Below, piece after piece: positions 1 to 5,748 of a stretch of DNA of 5,810 bases. Origin of the DNA: Bacillota bacterium (GTDB lineage Bacteria; Bacillota; Clostridia; Peptostreptococcales; Anaerovoracaceae); NCBI GenBank assembly GCA_017515765.1, contig JAFWFF010000275.1, positions 1 through 5,810 of the forward strand. The letters are read 5' to 3'. Below the pieces are notes generated by a model. The model did not search any database, was not told where the DNA came from, and saw nothing but the letters and a program-made list of their open reading frames with translations. Numbering within the stretch: the stretch's first letter is position 1; each line of letters opens with the position of its first letter. The translations under genes were made by a program, and so were the position numbers.

Positions 1-395
1 AGGGCAAGTTCTTCGCGGGCGGACTCTCGCTCTACTATTTCAAGGAGATGGGCAGGAAGACCGCGGCGGACTATCTGCTGGAGAGCGATAAGCCCGCTTT
101 GATCATGCAGGGCGGAAGGGACTTCCAGGTGCTGGCGAAGGACGATTTCGCAAAGTTCCGTGAGCTTCTCGCGGGCAGGAAGAACGTGGAATTCAGGCTC
201 TATCCCGAGCTTAACCACGTCTTTGTCAAGGCCATGTACGACGATATCCTCAAGGCGTCCAAAGAGTACGGCACCGAGAGACATATAGGCGAAGAAGTGA
301 TCGGCGATATCGCCGGATTCATAAGAGGAAATTCCGCCCCGGAGGCGCAGCCTGAGGCGGAAGAGGCGCCTGCGGAGGCAGGAGGTACGGAATGA
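1..395 (+). CDS. alpha/beta hydrolase, C-terminal part (5' end outside window)
   Basis: The reading frame is open from the first full codon (base 3) to a TGA at 393-395, so only the last ~130 residues are present. The visible part fits the end of a serine alpha/beta hydrolase of the dienelactone hydrolase/prolyl-oligopeptidase-like type. A strand ending in PALIMQGGRDFQV supplies the probable catalytic Asp (codon 120-122). It is followed by a helix, a strand with FRLYPELNHVF that carries the probable catalytic His (codon 216-218), and a last helix ending near base 330. The nucleophile serine lies outside the window. After the fold ends there is a tail of about 21 residues rich in Ala, Glu and Pro, which is not part of the usual domain. 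The substrate cannot be told from this part. Its stop overlaps the start of the lipoprotein gene, which implies co-translation. The family call is fairly safe; the function is not. Confidence 0.8.
   Translation, partial: GKFFAGGLSLYYFKEMGRKTAADYLLESDKPALIMQGGRDFQVLAKDDFAKFRELLAGRKNVEFRLYPELNHVFVKAMYDDILKASKEYGTERHIGEEVIGDIAGFIRGNSAPEAQPEAEEAPAEAGGTE
381..385 (+). promoter_or_regulatory. Shine-Dalgarno for the lipoprotein gene
   Basis: GGAGG lies six bases before the ATG at 392, inside the last codons of the hydrolase gene. It supports the ATGA overlap start, with the ribosome terminating and restarting at the same place. Confidence 0.75.
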
Positions 396-1408
396 GCGGT
401 CTTCTTAAGAGAAAAGGGGGTCATATCGTGGCTTTGATACTTTGCGCCTCGCTGCTGTCCGGGCTTTTCGGCTGCGGCCAAAAGCCGGACGGAGGCACCG
501 ATGAGCCTGTCGACGGAGGCGGGACGTACAGGAGAGACGACAACGCCCCGACGGTAATAGAATCTAAGGACATCACGGATTTCTACGCGTCTTTCTTCAT
601 AAACACGCGGTGGACGGGCGATGAAGACCATCAGTTCCACTTCAGCGTAAAGCCGGATGAGACAGGCGCGCTGACTGCCCGCGAGGAGCTCTCGGGTGTG
701 TCCGCGGCGGCCGATACCGAGCTTCTGAGCCGTCTTCAGGCCGTGATCGACAAGTATGACCTCGCGTCGAAAAACGGGATCTATGAGAGCAATATGAGCC
801 TTCCTCCTGAGTTCCAGGACTGTGAGATGTTGGTGGACTATGCCTCGGGAGAACAGCTAAAGTTCAAGATCCTGAACGAGCCTTACGCGCTCTGGGGCGA
901 AGAGTTCTACGACACATTCGCGGACTGGTTCGGGGAGAACGGCGATCAAAGCCTCTGGCCGCCGGAGGACGGGACAAAGGTGACCCGCCCGAGGCTCTGG
1001 TACATGGAGAACGGCGTGATGCTTGAATACGGAGGAATCAAAGTCCAGCCGGAGAATGCTGTAAACGGCGAGACCTTCCTTCTCCACCGGAACGACGAAT
1101 ACATCCTCTTCCCGGAGGACTATTACGGGCGCGTGACGGAGATCCTGAGCGGATACCCGATATGCCGGAAATACGACTTCAGCCGCTTTGATCACGCTGA
1201 GAACAACTTCGGGAACCACGACAAGGGATATTTCGGCTGGGGAGACGAGCCGGAAGGAGAAGAGGACTCGGAAGACTCCATGGTCTCGCTCCACATCGAG
1301 TACGAGAGCGGCAGGAGCATAAGCATAGACACGAAGAAGCCCAGCGAGACAGAGGGTTTGATGCCCCTGATCGAAGAGCTCATCCAATACCACGACACCC
1401 TGTTTTAG
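392..1408 (+). CDS. putative secreted lipoprotein of unknown function
   Basis: This encodes a 338-residue protein with a typical lipoprotein signal. It has basic residues at 6-8, a hydrophobic stretch from about 12 to 26, and the lipobox LFGC with Cys28 as the expected lipidated residue. A Gly/Asp-rich linker of about 20 residues follows, so the mature protein should be anchored on the outer face of the membrane. I do not recognise a catalytic motif. Two parts, about 109-180 and 243-338, share a plan: a helix, a variable loop, a beta hairpin with a YxSG turn (DYASGEQLKF; EYESGRSISI), then a helix ending in an aromatic-rich stretch (TFADWF; QYHDTLF). This suggests a duplicated module. A strongly acidic stretch lies at 285-295. 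The start is fixed by GGAGG six bases upstream and by the ATGA overlap with the hydrolase gene. The function is unknown; a cell-surface binding role is only a guess. Confidence 0.85.
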   Translation: MSGLLKRKGGHIVALILCASLLSGLFGCGQKPDGGTDEPVDGGGTYRRDDNAPTVIESKDITDFYASFFINTRWTGDEDHQFHFSVKPDETGALTAREELSGVSAAADTELLSRLQAVIDKYDLASKNGIYESNMSLPPEFQDCEMLVDYASGEQLKFKILNEPYALWGEEFYDTFADWFGENGDQSLWPPEDGTKVTRPRLWYMENGVMLEYGGIKVQPENAVNGETFLLHRNDEYILFPEDYYGRVTEILSGYPICRKYDFSRFDHAENNFGNHDKGYFGWGDEPEGEEDSEDSMVSLHIEYESGRSISIDTKKPSETEGLMPLIEELIQYHDTLF

Positions 1409-1416
1409 AGGACCGG

Positions 1417-1423
1417 AAGGAGG
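1417..1423 (+). promoter_or_regulatory. strong Shine-Dalgarno for the AlkD-like gene
   Basis: AAGGAGG sits six bases before the ATG at 1430, in the 21-base gap after the lipoprotein stop. It is close to the consensus and fixes the start of the alkylation repair gene. Confidence 0.85.
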
Positions 1424-1429
1424 ACGCTC

Positions 1430-2128
1430 ATGATCAGAGAGGAGATAAGGGAAAAACTTTTCGGGCTCGCGGACCCGGGGTACCGGGATTTCTCATCAAA
1501 GCTGATCCCTACGGCGGACCCCGGCAGGTTCATGGGAGTGAGGACTCCCGTGCTCCGGAAATACGCGAAAGAGCTCGCCCGCAGGGAGGATATCGGAGAG
1601 TTCCTTCACAGCCTTCCGCACGGGTATTTCGACGAGGATCAGCTGCATGCTTTCATCCTGTCGGAGCTTAAGGACGCGGAACGCTGTTTTGACGAAGTCT
1701 CTGCCTTCCTGCCGTATGTGGACAACTGGGCGACCTGCGACCAGATGTCGCCGAAGGTCTTTAAGAAGCACCGCGGGGAGCTTCTGGAATACGTCCGGGA
1801 ATGGATCGGATCGGACAGGACTTATACGGTCAGGTTCGCGATCGGGATGCTGATGGAGCATTTCCTGGATGAGGACTTTGATCCCGAGTATCCGGAGATG
1901 GTCTGCGCAGTCCGGTCGGAGGAGTACTATGTCCGCATGATGCAGGCCTGGTATTTCGCTACCGCGCTCGCCAAGCAGTATGATAGGATCATACCGTATA
2001 TCACGGAGCGGAGGCTGGAGCCGTGGACGCACAACAAGACCATACAGAAAGCGGTAGAAAGCTACAGGATCACGCCCGAACAGAAGGAGTATCTAAGGAG
2101 CCTCAGAGTGAAGGCAGGGAAGCGCTGA
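1430..2128 (+). CDS. AlkD-like DNA alkylation repair protein (HEAT-like repeat DNA glycosylase)
   Basis: The 232-residue protein matches the DNA alkylation repair enzyme family (AlkC/AlkD superfamily) in length and motifs. Members of the AlkD branch are alpha-helical HEAT-like repeat solenoids that excise positively charged N3- and N7-alkylpurines without flipping the base. The residues known to matter in Bacillus cereus AlkD (Trp109, Asp113, Arg148, Trp187) have good counterparts here. Trp100 and Asp104 lie in YVDNWATCDQMSPKVF, Arg135 in TVRFAIGMLMEHF, and Trp174 in MMQAWYFATAL. The Trp-Asp and Arg-Trp spacings equal those of AlkD (4 and 39). An active glycosylase is therefore likely, although the exact subfamily (AlkD or a paralogue such as AlkD2) cannot be settled by eye. 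The next gene starts one base after the stop and also belongs to an alkyl-DNA family, so the two probably work in one repair response. No signal peptide or membrane segment is present, as expected for a cytoplasmic enzyme. Confidence 0.92.
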   Translation: MIREEIREKLFGLADPGYRDFSSKLIPTADPGRFMGVRTPVLRKYAKELARREDIGEFLHSLPHGYFDEDQLHAFILSELKDAERCFDEVSAFLPYVDNWATCDQMSPKVFKKHRGELLEYVREWIGSDRTYTVRFAIGMLMEHFLDEDFDPEYPEMVCAVRSEEYYVRMMQAWYFATALAKQYDRIIPYITERRLEPWTHNKTIQKAVESYRITPEQKEYLRSLRVKAGKR

Positions 2129-2129
2129 C

Positions 2130-3116
2130 ATGCTCGTGGAAGAAAGAGTGTTCCGGCGCGCGCGCTTCGTGCCGGGCAAGGCGGAGGCGTGCGGTTTCCG
2201 GAAGACAGAAAAAGGATATGAAGCTGTCATCCCGTTCATGGACGGGGATTTTGACGCGGAGATAGTCTTTGACCGGGACGGAAGGGCTTCAGGCCGCGTG
2301 ATCGACCGGATGACGGGGGACGAATACGACCAGATCCGCAATCCGAGGTACACCGGAGCCTATGTAGGAAGCGTCAGGGAGGAGTACGAGAGCCTCCTGA
2401 ACGATATCGCGGAAAAATGCTGCGAGAGGGCCGATTTTGAGTCTCTGCAGGCCAACCGGATCACAGACCGCATCATGGAGGAGTTCGGTGTGGCGCCTGA
2501 CTTCCCCTGGGACAGCGGGAGGTATGAACCCGCCGGGGTGTTCAGGCACGTGAAGAGCCGGAAGTGGTTCGCCCTGGTCATGGGCATCAAAAGGGAACTG
2601 CTCGAGCCGGGAGCGGGCGATGGGCCTGTTGACGTGATGAACCTGAAGGCGGACGCGGAAAAGACCGCGGAACTTCACAGGATCCCCGGCATATTTCCCG
2701 CCTATCATATGAACCACAGAATGTGGATATCGGTCACGCTCGATGATATAATAGAAGACGATAAAGTTTTGGAACTCGTCCGGAGAAGCTATGAGCTGAC
2801 GGGTACCGCGCCGGGCAAGATGAACGAAGAGCTCATCATGAAGGTGCTCGGGATCGCGGACAGCGTGCCTTTCGGACGGGTGGCGACGTACGGGCAGATC
2901 GCTAGGCTCGCCGGCATGGAGAAGAACTCCAGGCTGGTCGGGAAGATCATGAGTCTCGCGGACAGATACGGGGAGCACCCTTGCCACCGGATAGTCAACG
3001 CCTCGGGGCGCACGGTCCCGGGCTGGGACGAGCAAAGGCCGCTGCTCGAGGCTGAAGGTATAACATTTAAGAACAACGGGTGTGTCGACATGTCGAAACA
3101 TCAGTGGAAAGAGTAG
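2130..3116 (+). CDS. MmcQ/YjbR-domain protein fused to an O6-methylguanine-DNA methyltransferase-like domain
   Basis: The 328-residue protein has three parts. Residues 1-100 are an alpha/beta N-terminal region ending in AYVGSVREEYESLL, which I know from longer clostridial YjbR proteins. Residues ~103-224 are a MmcQ/YjbR domain (CyaY-like fold), shown by VDVMNLKAD, PGIFPAYHMNHRMWISV and VRRSYELT. Residues ~231-328 are an MGMT/ATL-type winged-helix domain: VPFGRVATYGQIARLAG holds the probable base-flipping Tyr254, NSRLVGKIM the probable arginine finger Arg268, HPCHRIVN the acceptor Cys285, and LLEAEG the probable Glu309. Cys285 argues for a transferase rather than an alkyltransferase-like protein, which has Trp at that site. 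However, the usual Asn eight residues before the Cys is Ala277, and the substrate-loop Tyr-Ser of classical enzymes is missing from a loop about three residues shorter. Activity is therefore uncertain. The start ATG is one base after the AlkD-like stop with only a weak AGGGAAG upstream, which suggests translational coupling. Confidence 0.88.
   Translation: MLVEERVFRRARFVPGKAEACGFRKTEKGYEAVIPFMDGDFDAEIVFDRDGRASGRVIDRMTGDEYDQIRNPRYTGAYVGSVREEYESLLNDIAEKCCERADFESLQANRITDRIMEEFGVAPDFPWDSGRYEPAGVFRHVKSRKWFALVMGIKRELLEPGAGDGPVDVMNLKADAEKTAELHRIPGIFPAYHMNHRMWISVTLDDIIEDDKVLELVRRSYELTGTAPGKMNEELIMKVLGIADSVPFGRVATYGQIARLAGMEKNSRLVGKIMSLADRYGEHPCHRIVNASGRTVPGWDEQRPLLEAEGITFKNNGCVDMSKHQWKE
2724..2752 (+). 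promoter_or_regulatory. possible intragenic sigma-A-type promoter
   Basis: Inside the YjbR part there is a perfect TATAAT (2747-2752) preceded by the extended -10 dinucleotide TG at 2744-2745. Seventeen bases upstream is TGGATA (2724-2729), which matches the -35 consensus at four of six positions. If used, it would produce a transcript for the Na/phosphate transporter and DUF1275 genes without the upstream repair genes. It lies within codons of a conserved motif, so chance is a real alternative. Confidence 0.3.
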
Positions 3117-3129
3117 GTATACAGGTTTA

Positions 3130-4890
3130 ATGGACGCAGGAAGCATCATTTCGCTTCTCGGAGGAGTGGCCCTTTTCCTCGTCGGGATGTCGGTGATGGG
3201 CGATTCGCTCAAGAAAGTCGCGGGAAGCCGCATGGAGATGGTACTGTACAAGCTCGCGGGCAACCCGGTCAAAGGGATCCTGCTAGGGGCAGGTGTGACA
3301 GCCGTGATCCAGTCATCTTCCGCGACTTCCGTAATGACCGTCGGTTTCGTAAACTCCGGAATGATGACGGTGCACCAGGCCATAGGGATAATCCTCGGAG
3401 CCATCCTCGGCACGAGTATCACGGGCTGGATCATCGCCCTGAACAGCATAGGCGGATCCGGCGCCAGCATCGCTTCGGCCTTCAGCACAGAGATACTGAC
3501 CGGAGTGGTCGCTTTGATCGGCATCATACTGTGGATGGCCGCGAAGAAGACTTCTCATAAGAACGTGGGCGGCATCATGCTGGGCTTCGCGGTGCTGATG
3601 TACGGCATGAGCACCATGTCGGGAGCCATTGAGCCTCTCAGGGAGAACGAAGCTTTCATACGCTTCATCACCAGCTTCTCCAATCCCGTAATGGGCGTCC
3701 TGGCAGGACTTATCCTCACGGCGGTGATCCAGAGCGCGAGCGCTGCCGTCGGTATCCTGCAGGCGCTGGCCATGACGGGCGCGATAGAGTTCGACATGGC
3801 GCTCCCGATCATCATGGGTATCGGAATAGGCGCGTCCGTCCCGGTAATGCTCAGCGCGCTGGGCGCAGGTACCAACGGCAAGCGGACGGCTTTCGTATAT
3901 CTGATAATCGACGTGCTCGGCGCTGTGATCGTGGGGATCATATTCTACGCGCTGAACGCCGCGGTCGGGTTCGGCTTCATGACAATGAAGATGAATATGG
4001 TGCTGGTCGCACTGACCAATACGCTGTACAGGCTGGCAGTGGTCATTTTGCTCGCTCCGCTGATCGGCGTCATGGAACGGATCGTCTGCCTGATGTTCCC
4101 GGAAGGCGCGGAAGCTGCCGCGGAGCAGGCCGATATGGACAGGCTCGAGCCGAGATTCCTCGACCACCCGGCGCTTTCGATCAGCCAGAGCAGGGAGGTC
4201 ATCGATTCGATGGCGGCAAAGACTCTGGACAGTGTGATCAGCGCTGTGGAGGTGCGCAGAAAGTACAGCAAGTCAGGGCTGAAGCGCGTATATGACCTGG
4301 AAGGAGTCCTGGACCGCTACGAGGACAAGCTGGGAACGTATCTGTTCAAGATCACGTCCGGAGACCTGAGCGAGGATCAGAACCGCGAGGTGAGCAAATA
4401 TCTGCGCGTCCTCTCTGACTTCGAGAGAATGTCTGACCACGCCAGGAACATCGGCGAGGCGGTCGAGGAGATAGAAGAGAAGAAGATCGGATTCTCCGCC
4501 AAAGCCAGAAAGGAACTGGAGGTGCTGGAGGATGCGATCACCGACATCACCCGCATGACCATTGAAGCCTTTGTTGACGGCGACATCGAGAAGGCGCTCA
4601 GGATCGACCCGCTTGAGGAAGTCATCGACGACCTCTGCGACGCGATAAAGACCAACCACATAGACAGAGTGGCAAGACGCGAATGCACTCTGGAGAACGG
4701 ATTCGTTTTCAACGATCTGCTCACCGATTACGAGAGGATCTCCGATCACTGCAGCAACGTCGCGGTGGATATACTTGAAGATATGATCGGCAGCCTCGAG
4801 ATGCATGAATACCATCTCAGCGAGGATTACAGACAGGATGACAGATTCAAGGAATACTTCAACGAATACAAGCTCAGATACAAGCTGTAG
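3130..4890 (+). CDS. Na/phosphate cotransporter family protein with C-terminal PhoU-like region
   Basis: The 586-residue protein combines an NptA/type II Na-Pi cotransporter membrane region (about 1-325) with PhoU-like helices (about 345-570). The membrane part starts with the family's usual GGVALFLVGMSVMGDSLKKV. It holds two inverted-topology repeats, each with the signature TAVIQS: AVIQSSSATSV at about 59-69 and AVIQSASAAVG at about 199-209. In the family these QSSS-type motifs line the Na+/phosphate site. The cytoplasmic half carries two PhoU-type motifs, DFERMSDHARNI (430-441) and DYERISDHCSNV (533-544), as expected for a two-repeat PhoU bundle. It should take up phosphate, or a similar anion, with sodium, with the PhoU part sensing or regulating. 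I chose ATG 3130 because the family consensus begins there. The upstream in-frame GTG at 3082 overlaps the previous gene and adds a polar stretch. The Shine-Dalgarno at 3130 is weak (AGGT, three bases away), unlike most neighbours, so translation may depend on the gene before it, 13 bases upstream. Confidence 0.92.
   Translation: MDAGSIISLLGGVALFLVGMSVMGDSLKKVAGSRMEMVLYKLAGNPVKGILLGAGVTAVIQSSSATSVMTVGFVNSGMMTVHQAIGIILGAILGTSITGWIIALNSIGGSGASIASAFSTEILTGVVALIGIILWMAAKKTSHKNVGGIMLGFAVLMYGMSTMSGAIEPLRENEAFIRFITSFSNPVMGVLAGLILTAVIQSASAAVGILQALAMTGAIEFDMALPIIMGIGIGASVPVMLSALGAGTNGKRTAFVYLIIDVLGAVIVGIIFYALNAAVGFGFMTMKMNMVLVALTNTLYRLAVVILLAPLIGVMERIVCLMFPEGAEAAAEQADMDRLEPRFLDHPALSISQSREVIDSMAAKTLDSVISAVEVRRKYSKSGLKRVYDLEGVLDRYEDKLGTYLFKITSGDLSEDQNREVSKYLRVLSDFERMSDHARNIGEAVEEIEEKKIGFSAKARKELEVLEDAITDITRMTIEAFVDGDIEKALRIDPLEEVIDDLCDAIKTNHIDRVARRECTLENGFVFNDLLTDYERISDHCSNVAVDILEDMIGSLEMHEYHLSEDYRQDDRFKEYFNEYKLRYKL
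4822..4826 (+). promoter_or_regulatory. candidate Shine-Dalgarno for the DUF1275 gene at ATG 4838
   Basis: GAGGA lies 11 bases before the ATG at 4838, inside the end of the transporter gene. The spacing is longer than ideal but usable. It is the best support for a normal ATG start of the next gene, at the price of a 53-base overlap. Confidence 0.4.
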
Positions 4891-5671
4891 AGGACCGCTC
4901 GCGGGCGCGCAGGCAGCGCAGGCCGCTGAGCCTACCGAGGCGCCTTTGGCCGCGCTTCCCGATGAGCCGGATGAGGCGTATCTGGAATGCGAAAGGCCCT
5001 GGGTCTACTGGCTCCTGATCCTGGCTGCAGGATGGTTCGGAGCGTATACGGTGGTGCTTAGGGGCGGAGTGTTCTGCAACGCGCAGACCGCTAACGTCGT
5101 GATGCTCGCCGTTGCCCTGGGGAAGCAGAACTGGGCACGGGCGGCGTATCTCCTGATACCCATCACGGCGTATTTCGCAGGCGCTTTCTTCTCCGAGTAT
5201 CTCGGGAAGAGCGTCAAAAAGCTCCGCTTCCTGAGATGGGACACGATCCTGATAGGGATAGAGATCGCCGTGGTGCTGGTGCTCGGAGCGCTGTCGGTAT
5301 GGGCTCCCGACCAGATCGCCCAGATCGCGCTGAACTTCATTTGTTCGATGCAGTTCAACACGTTCAGGCAGGTCCAGGGCATCCCGGCTGCGACCACTTT
5401 CGTCACCAACCACATCCGCCAGGTCGGCTCGACAGCCGCCAAATTGATCAGGCACAAGACCCCGGAGTCGGCCGAGAAGATCAGGGTCCACGGCATGATG
5501 ATACTGTTCTTCATAATCGGTGGAGTCATCGGCACGATCTGCTGCAAGCTGTTCAAATACCGCTCGATCTGGGGGACCGCGATCGTCCTCGGAGCGATAT
5601 TCATCAGGCTCGCCTACGCTGATCTCTCGTATGAGAGAAAGCTGCTCGGCAAGGTACCGCACGGCCATTGA
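4838..5671 (+). CDS. DUF1275/YoaK-family membrane protein, start uncertain
   Basis: From about base 4985 the frame encodes a membrane protein that fits the DUF1275 (YoaK) family. The first membrane helix (WVYWLLILAAGWFGAYTVV) is followed by RGGVFCNAQTANVVMLAVALG, the family's N-terminal signature. Further hydrophobic helices follow at roughly residues 103-120, 135-155, 217-235 and 243-261 (numbered from ATG 4838). QFNTFRQVQGIPAATTFVTNHIRQVG between them is also typical of clostridial members. The molecular function of the family is not established; it is probably a transporter. The start is unresolved. ATG 4838 gives 277 residues with a 53-base overlap and GAGGA 11 bases away. TTG 4946 gives 241 residues with GAGG five bases away, nearer the usual family length of about 220-230. 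A good GAGGA at 4890-4894 faces a GCG codon at 4901. Codons between 4895 and 4946 have GC-rich third positions like the genes, so I favour a start before them. The N-terminal extension is polar, then Ala/Glu/Pro-rich. Confidence 0.8.
   Translation: MTDSRNTSTNTSSDTSCRGPLAGAQAAQAAEPTEAPLAALPDEPDEAYLECERPWVYWLLILAAGWFGAYTVVLRGGVFCNAQTANVVMLAVALGKQNWARAAYLLIPITAYFAGAFFSEYLGKSVKKLRFLRWDTILIGIEIAVVLVLGALSVWAPDQIAQIALNFICSMQFNTFRQVQGIPAATTFVTNHIRQVGSTAAKLIRHKTPESAEKIRVHGMMILFFIIGGVIGTICCKLFKYRSIWGTAIVLGAIFIRLAYADLSYERKLLGKVPHGH
4890..4894 (+). promoter_or_regulatory. orphan Shine-Dalgarno-like GAGGA without a start codon
   Basis: GAGGA overlaps the last base of the transporter stop. Six bases further, in frame with the DUF1275 protein, is GCG (4901-4903) rather than a start codon. 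The layout imitates the gap before the AlkD-like gene (GGAGGAC-GCTC-ATG at 1419-1432 against GAGGACCGCTC-GCG here). It may be the remnant of the original start, or chance. Confidence 0.3.
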
Positions 5672-5686
5672 TAACAGCCGGCGGCA

Positions 5687-5715
5687 TTGCTTTAAAACCC
5701 TGAAAAATATATAAT
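5687..5715 (+). promoter_or_regulatory. sigma-A-type promoter for the gene at the right edge
   Basis: TTGCTT (5687-5692) and a perfect TATAAT (5710-5715) are separated by 17 bases, in an AT-rich patch that stands out from the GC-rich surroundings. Transcription would start around 5722, giving a leader of under 30 bases before ATG 5749. This makes the last gene a separate transcription unit, even though no clear terminator follows the DUF1275 gene. Confidence 0.75.
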
Positions 5716-5728
5716 ATTGGCAAATAAC

Positions 5729-5744
5729 GGAGGATCCGGAGGAG
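5729..5744 (+). promoter_or_regulatory. tandem Shine-Dalgarno sequences before ATG 5749
   Basis: CGGAGGA occurs twice nine bases apart (5728-5734 and 5737-5743). The second copy, read as GGAGG at 5738-5742, is six bases from the ATG and is the likely working site. The first is 15 bases away and could act as a standby site. Confidence 0.65.
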
Positions 5745-5748
5745 ATCG

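Noticed and set aside
1406..1415. ten-base repeat TAGAGGACCG, also at 4888-4897
   Set aside because: Both copies start with a stop codon and contain a Shine-Dalgarno-like GAGGA. Shared function and chance explain the match; there is no sign of a mobile or attachment repeat. It is used only in the argument about the DUF1275 start.
2289..3527. 412-codon open frame on the minus strand
   Set aside because: It runs antisense across the YjbR-MGMT gene and the start of the transporter, both with clear family motifs. Its translation has no recognisable domain, and such long shadows are common opposite GC-rich genes.
3313..4167. 284-codon open frame on the minus strand
   Set aside because: It is antisense to the transporter membrane region. 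Its translation is full of His, Asp and Arg, as expected from the complement of hydrophobic codons, and it has no fold signature.
4805..4837. upstream ATG at 4805 for the DUF1275 gene
   Set aside because: It would overlap the transporter gene by 86 bases, has no convincing Shine-Dalgarno, and adds only polar residues read in the shadow frame of the transporter.
4874..5668. 264-codon minus-strand frame opposite the DUF1275 gene
   Set aside because: The forward frame carries membrane helices and family motifs. The reverse frame is charged and has no recognisable domain.
5672..5700. possible terminator around the GCCGGC after the DUF1275 stop
   Set aside because: The only symmetry is the six-base palindrome itself. 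There is no stem with a loop and no following T-run, so I do not call a terminator.
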